A stretch of DNA of 64,000 bases from Bacteroidota bacterium. GTDB taxonomy: Bacteria; Bacteroidota; Bacteroidia; Cytophagales; Cyclobacteriaceae. Positions 62,443 to 64,000 of this stretch are shown here, piece by piece (positions within the stretch are counted from its first letter, which is position 1; every line of letters starts with the position of its first letter). Both the position numbers and the translations under genes were made by a program. Location: assembly GCA_018267135.1 (NCBI GenBank), contig JAFDZA010000007.1, forward strand, positions 62,001 to 126,000, read 5' to 3'. Below the pieces are notes generated by a model. That model ran no database searches. It saw only the letters and a list, made by a program, of their open reading frames with translations, and was not told the origin of the DNA.

Positions 62443-63555
62443 TTACCAACTCGACAATGCTGCCCTTACCCAAGTGTTCGCAGCAACGCACACATATATA
62501 TAGTTTGTTGTCCAGCGTACTTCCCCAACCATTCCTATATCATTTGAAGATGAAGGTGGACTTCCGAGTGAAATAGGTATTGATGAAAAAGAAGATGCGT
62601 TGCGGTACTTGACCTGACCGTTCAATGGGTCGCGCACCAACACCTGTGTGAGCGTATCGCTGTTGATGGGGATTGAGTTGATGTTCAGGTTCTCCACATA
62701 GGTTTGAAAATTTTCTCCTGCACGGGCGCTCAACCCGTTGCCGCCAAGGATAACATTGTCGGATGAATTGGTCGGTATGTGGTTGTTCACCCCGCCCAAG
62801 ATCATCGAGCCTTTTCCCAATGCACCGCGCCCGTTCATTTGTGCTGAAGTATTCCTCCCGATATTCAACGAACCGTTGTTGTTAGCCCTCAGTGGCGGGG
62901 CTACCGTAACGCTGTCGGGATTTCCCGATGGTGGTGGTGGGGTGAATGAATAGACGAACGACCCCGATGCGTCTGTGCTGCCATTGTTCCATGCTGCGAG
63001 CGCGTTGTTGCCCCCGACAAAGGATTCGATGCCGAACGCGAAATTACCTTCACCGAACACAAGGCAAGCACTCCCACTGAAGGAATGGATGCCGTCCCCG
63101 ACACTCTGTTTCCATCCCGTGACGAAGGTGTCTGTAATTCCACCTCCAATCATTTTGAAAGTATGTTCTTCCCCGCTGACAAAATTCTGGTGGAACATGG
63201 CGTTTGGAAAACTCCCGCCCAAGAACGTGAGCCGAGGGGCTGCGATAAAACTTTCGTTGTTGTCATCCCATTGCAGCTTGCCCGAATATTGAAAACCGTT
63301 GGCACCGTTGTTCATGAAAGGGATTTGCTGTGCCGTGCCATAGTGGGGAAGCAGATCAAACGTCTGCCCGTTCTGTGTTGCCCGCCACTTTTTGGACTGG
63401 CCATTATAATATAGTGTACCCCAGCCCGCAGGTTTTATGACTGTTGAACTGTCGGTCACGAGCGAATGGAACGCAGTGGCATCCTTCGACCCGCTCTGGG
63501 CGAACGACACACACGGTGTGACCGATAAAAGGAAATAAAGAATTTTCTTGATCAT
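62443..63555 (-). CDS. Exported fibre-like or adhesin-like protein
   Basis: The 370-residue protein starts with a signal peptide (KKILYFLLSVTPCVSFAQ). The mature protein is Gly/Asn/Ser-rich and beta-rich, with repeating patterns like those of phage tail fibre and trimeric adhesin head domains: GTLYYNGQSKKWRATQNGQT, ALGKGSMILGGVNNHIP and SDNVILGGNGLSARAG. It ends WTTNYIYVCVAANTWVRAAL. In a phage-like element it could be a receptor-binding spike, though a signal peptide on a virion protein would be unusual. The 3' end lies 10 bp from the next gene start. Confidence 0.6.
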   Translation of the reverse strand: MIKKILYFLLSVTPCVSFAQSGSKDATAFHSLVTDSSTVIKPAGWGTLYYNGQSKKWRATQNGQTFDLLPHYGTAQQIPFMNNGANGFQYSGKLQWDDNNESFIAAPRLTFLGGSFPNAMFHQNFVSGEEHTFKMIGGGITDTFVTGWKQSVGDGIHSFSGSACLVFGEGNFAFGIESFVGGNNALAAWNNGSTDASGSFVYSFTPPPPSGNPDSVTVAPPLRANNNGSLNIGRNTSAQMNGRGALGKGSMILGGVNNHIPTNSSDNVILGGNGLSARAGENFQTYVENLNINSIPINSDTLTQVLVRDPLNGQVKYRNASSFSSIPISLGSPPSSSNDIGMVGEVRWTTNYIYVCVAANTWVRAALSSW

Positions 63556-63567
63556 GACTTTTAACTT

Positions 63568-63954
63568 TTAACTATTCACTTTAACCCCATCGCCAATTCC
63601 ATCCGCGATGTTGGTTTTGTAGTCGATGACAGAATTGATTTTTTTATCCGCAAAGCTGAACAGGCGGCTTGCCACATCGCTTCCCGTGTAGCCCACAAAC
63701 CCGAAACCGATCTTTACAAAGTCCATGATTTTCCCGTTGAATTTGGCCACTTCATCAACGAACAGGAGAAACAGGACAATTGTGAGAAAGCACGAAACAA
63801 TGATGAGCCAGTCGTCAATGAAATAATCCTTCATCCTGAAATCAAGGTTAGCTGCTTTCGATTTCACCTGAAGCGAACGCAGCTTCAATGACGTGTGCAA
63901 TGCCCAGCCCGTGAAGGCCACCGCGAAGCATTGTAAGTACATTAAGGTTGACAT
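63568..63954 (-). CDS. Small membrane protein with two or three spans
   Basis: The 128-residue protein has hydrophobic segments near its start (LMYLQCFAVAFTGWAL), in the middle (WLIIVSCFLTIVLFLLFV) and a weaker one around VKIGFGFVGYTG, followed by a soluble tail (SFADKKINSVIDYKTNIADG). Not recognised. It is the most upstream gene of the minus-strand series in view; its promoter region is the AT-rich DNA at 63955-64000. Confidence 0.55.
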   Translation of the reverse strand: MSTLMYLQCFAVAFTGWALHTSLKLRSLQVKSKAANLDFRMKDYFIDDWLIIVSCFLTIVLFLLFVDEVAKFNGKIMDFVKIGFGFVGYTGSDVASRLFSFADKKINSVIDYKTNIADGIGDGVKVNS

Positions 63955-64000
63955 AGTTTTGTTTTTTTTGATCCTTCAATTTTTTTCACCTTTCACTTTT

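Larger units (their letters stand above)
50445..64000. mobile_element. Integrated element at tRNA-Thr with phage-like genes, distal end outside the window
   Basis: A tyrosine integrase lies directly 3' of tRNA-Thr. It is followed by a near-continuous minus-strand gene series that includes a RecA-like ATPase, a giant methyltransferase/helicase, a holin-sized membrane protein, a muramidase and several membrane or exported proteins. No second copy of the tRNA 3' end was noticed before the window edge, so the far boundary is probably beyond 64000. The gene content suggests a phage or phage-derived element, but no capsid, portal or terminase is visible. Confidence 0.55.

Overview
The window looks like chromosomal DNA of a member of the Bacteroidota, probably Cytophagales-like. 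The signs are a short 287-residue primary sigma factor, TAnnTTTG-type -7 promoter boxes, a BshB1-type bacillithiol deacetylase, DUF6443/RHS proteins and a Bacteroidota-type tyrosine integrase. Conserved housekeeping DNA alternates with two mobile regions.

Region 1 (1-10827) is ordinary chromosome: the 5' part of a membrane protein on the minus strand, a sugar phosphate isomerase/epimerase-like protein, a lipoprotein cytochrome c, an ABCG-like transporter, a DEAD-box RNA helicase, a ceramidase-like protein, a TPR protein and an LptF/LptG-family permease.

Region 2 (10830-41831) is a complete Tn7-like transposon of 31,002 bp. Both ends can be read directly: imperfect terminal inverted repeats starting TGG, internal repeated motifs that look like TnsB sites, and a perfect 5-bp target duplication TGAGT (10825-10829 and 41832-41836). 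The core genes tnsA-tnsB-tnsC-tniQ run leftward from the right end. A 626-residue protein is a candidate TnsE-like factor. The cargo is rich in defence and conflict genes: a UvrD-like helicase with a frameshifted DUF2290 partner, a small LuxR-type regulator, a large pair of exported RHS proteins ending in a metzincin-like protease with a lipoprotein that could be its immunity protein, two divergent XRE/ImmA-IrrE modules, a three-gene ubiquitin-like conjugation operon (Ubl-E2 fusion, JAB-E1 fusion, DUF6527), and a decayed Hachiman system (hamA with two frameshifts, hamB with a stop codon and a truncation). The element sits exactly between the lptF stop codon and the -33 box of the rpsO promoter, so both neighbours are preserved.

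Region 3 (41832-50444) is housekeeping again: rpsO, pnp, the primary sigma factor gene, trxB, bshB1, pdxH, a YqgE/AlgH gene, a DUF349 coiled-coil protein and tRNA-Thr(UGU).

Region 4 (50445 to the right edge) is a second integrated element. A tyrosine integrase lies just 3' of tRNA-Thr, followed by a long minus-strand gene train: a RecA-like ATPase, a Lys/Ala-rich protein, a giant N6-methyltransferase/strawberry-notch-like helicase, a holin-sized membrane protein, a GH108-type muramidase with a C-terminal membrane anchor, several membrane proteins and a secreted fibre-like protein. It looks phage-like, but no capsid, portal or terminase gene is visible and its distal end is outside the window.
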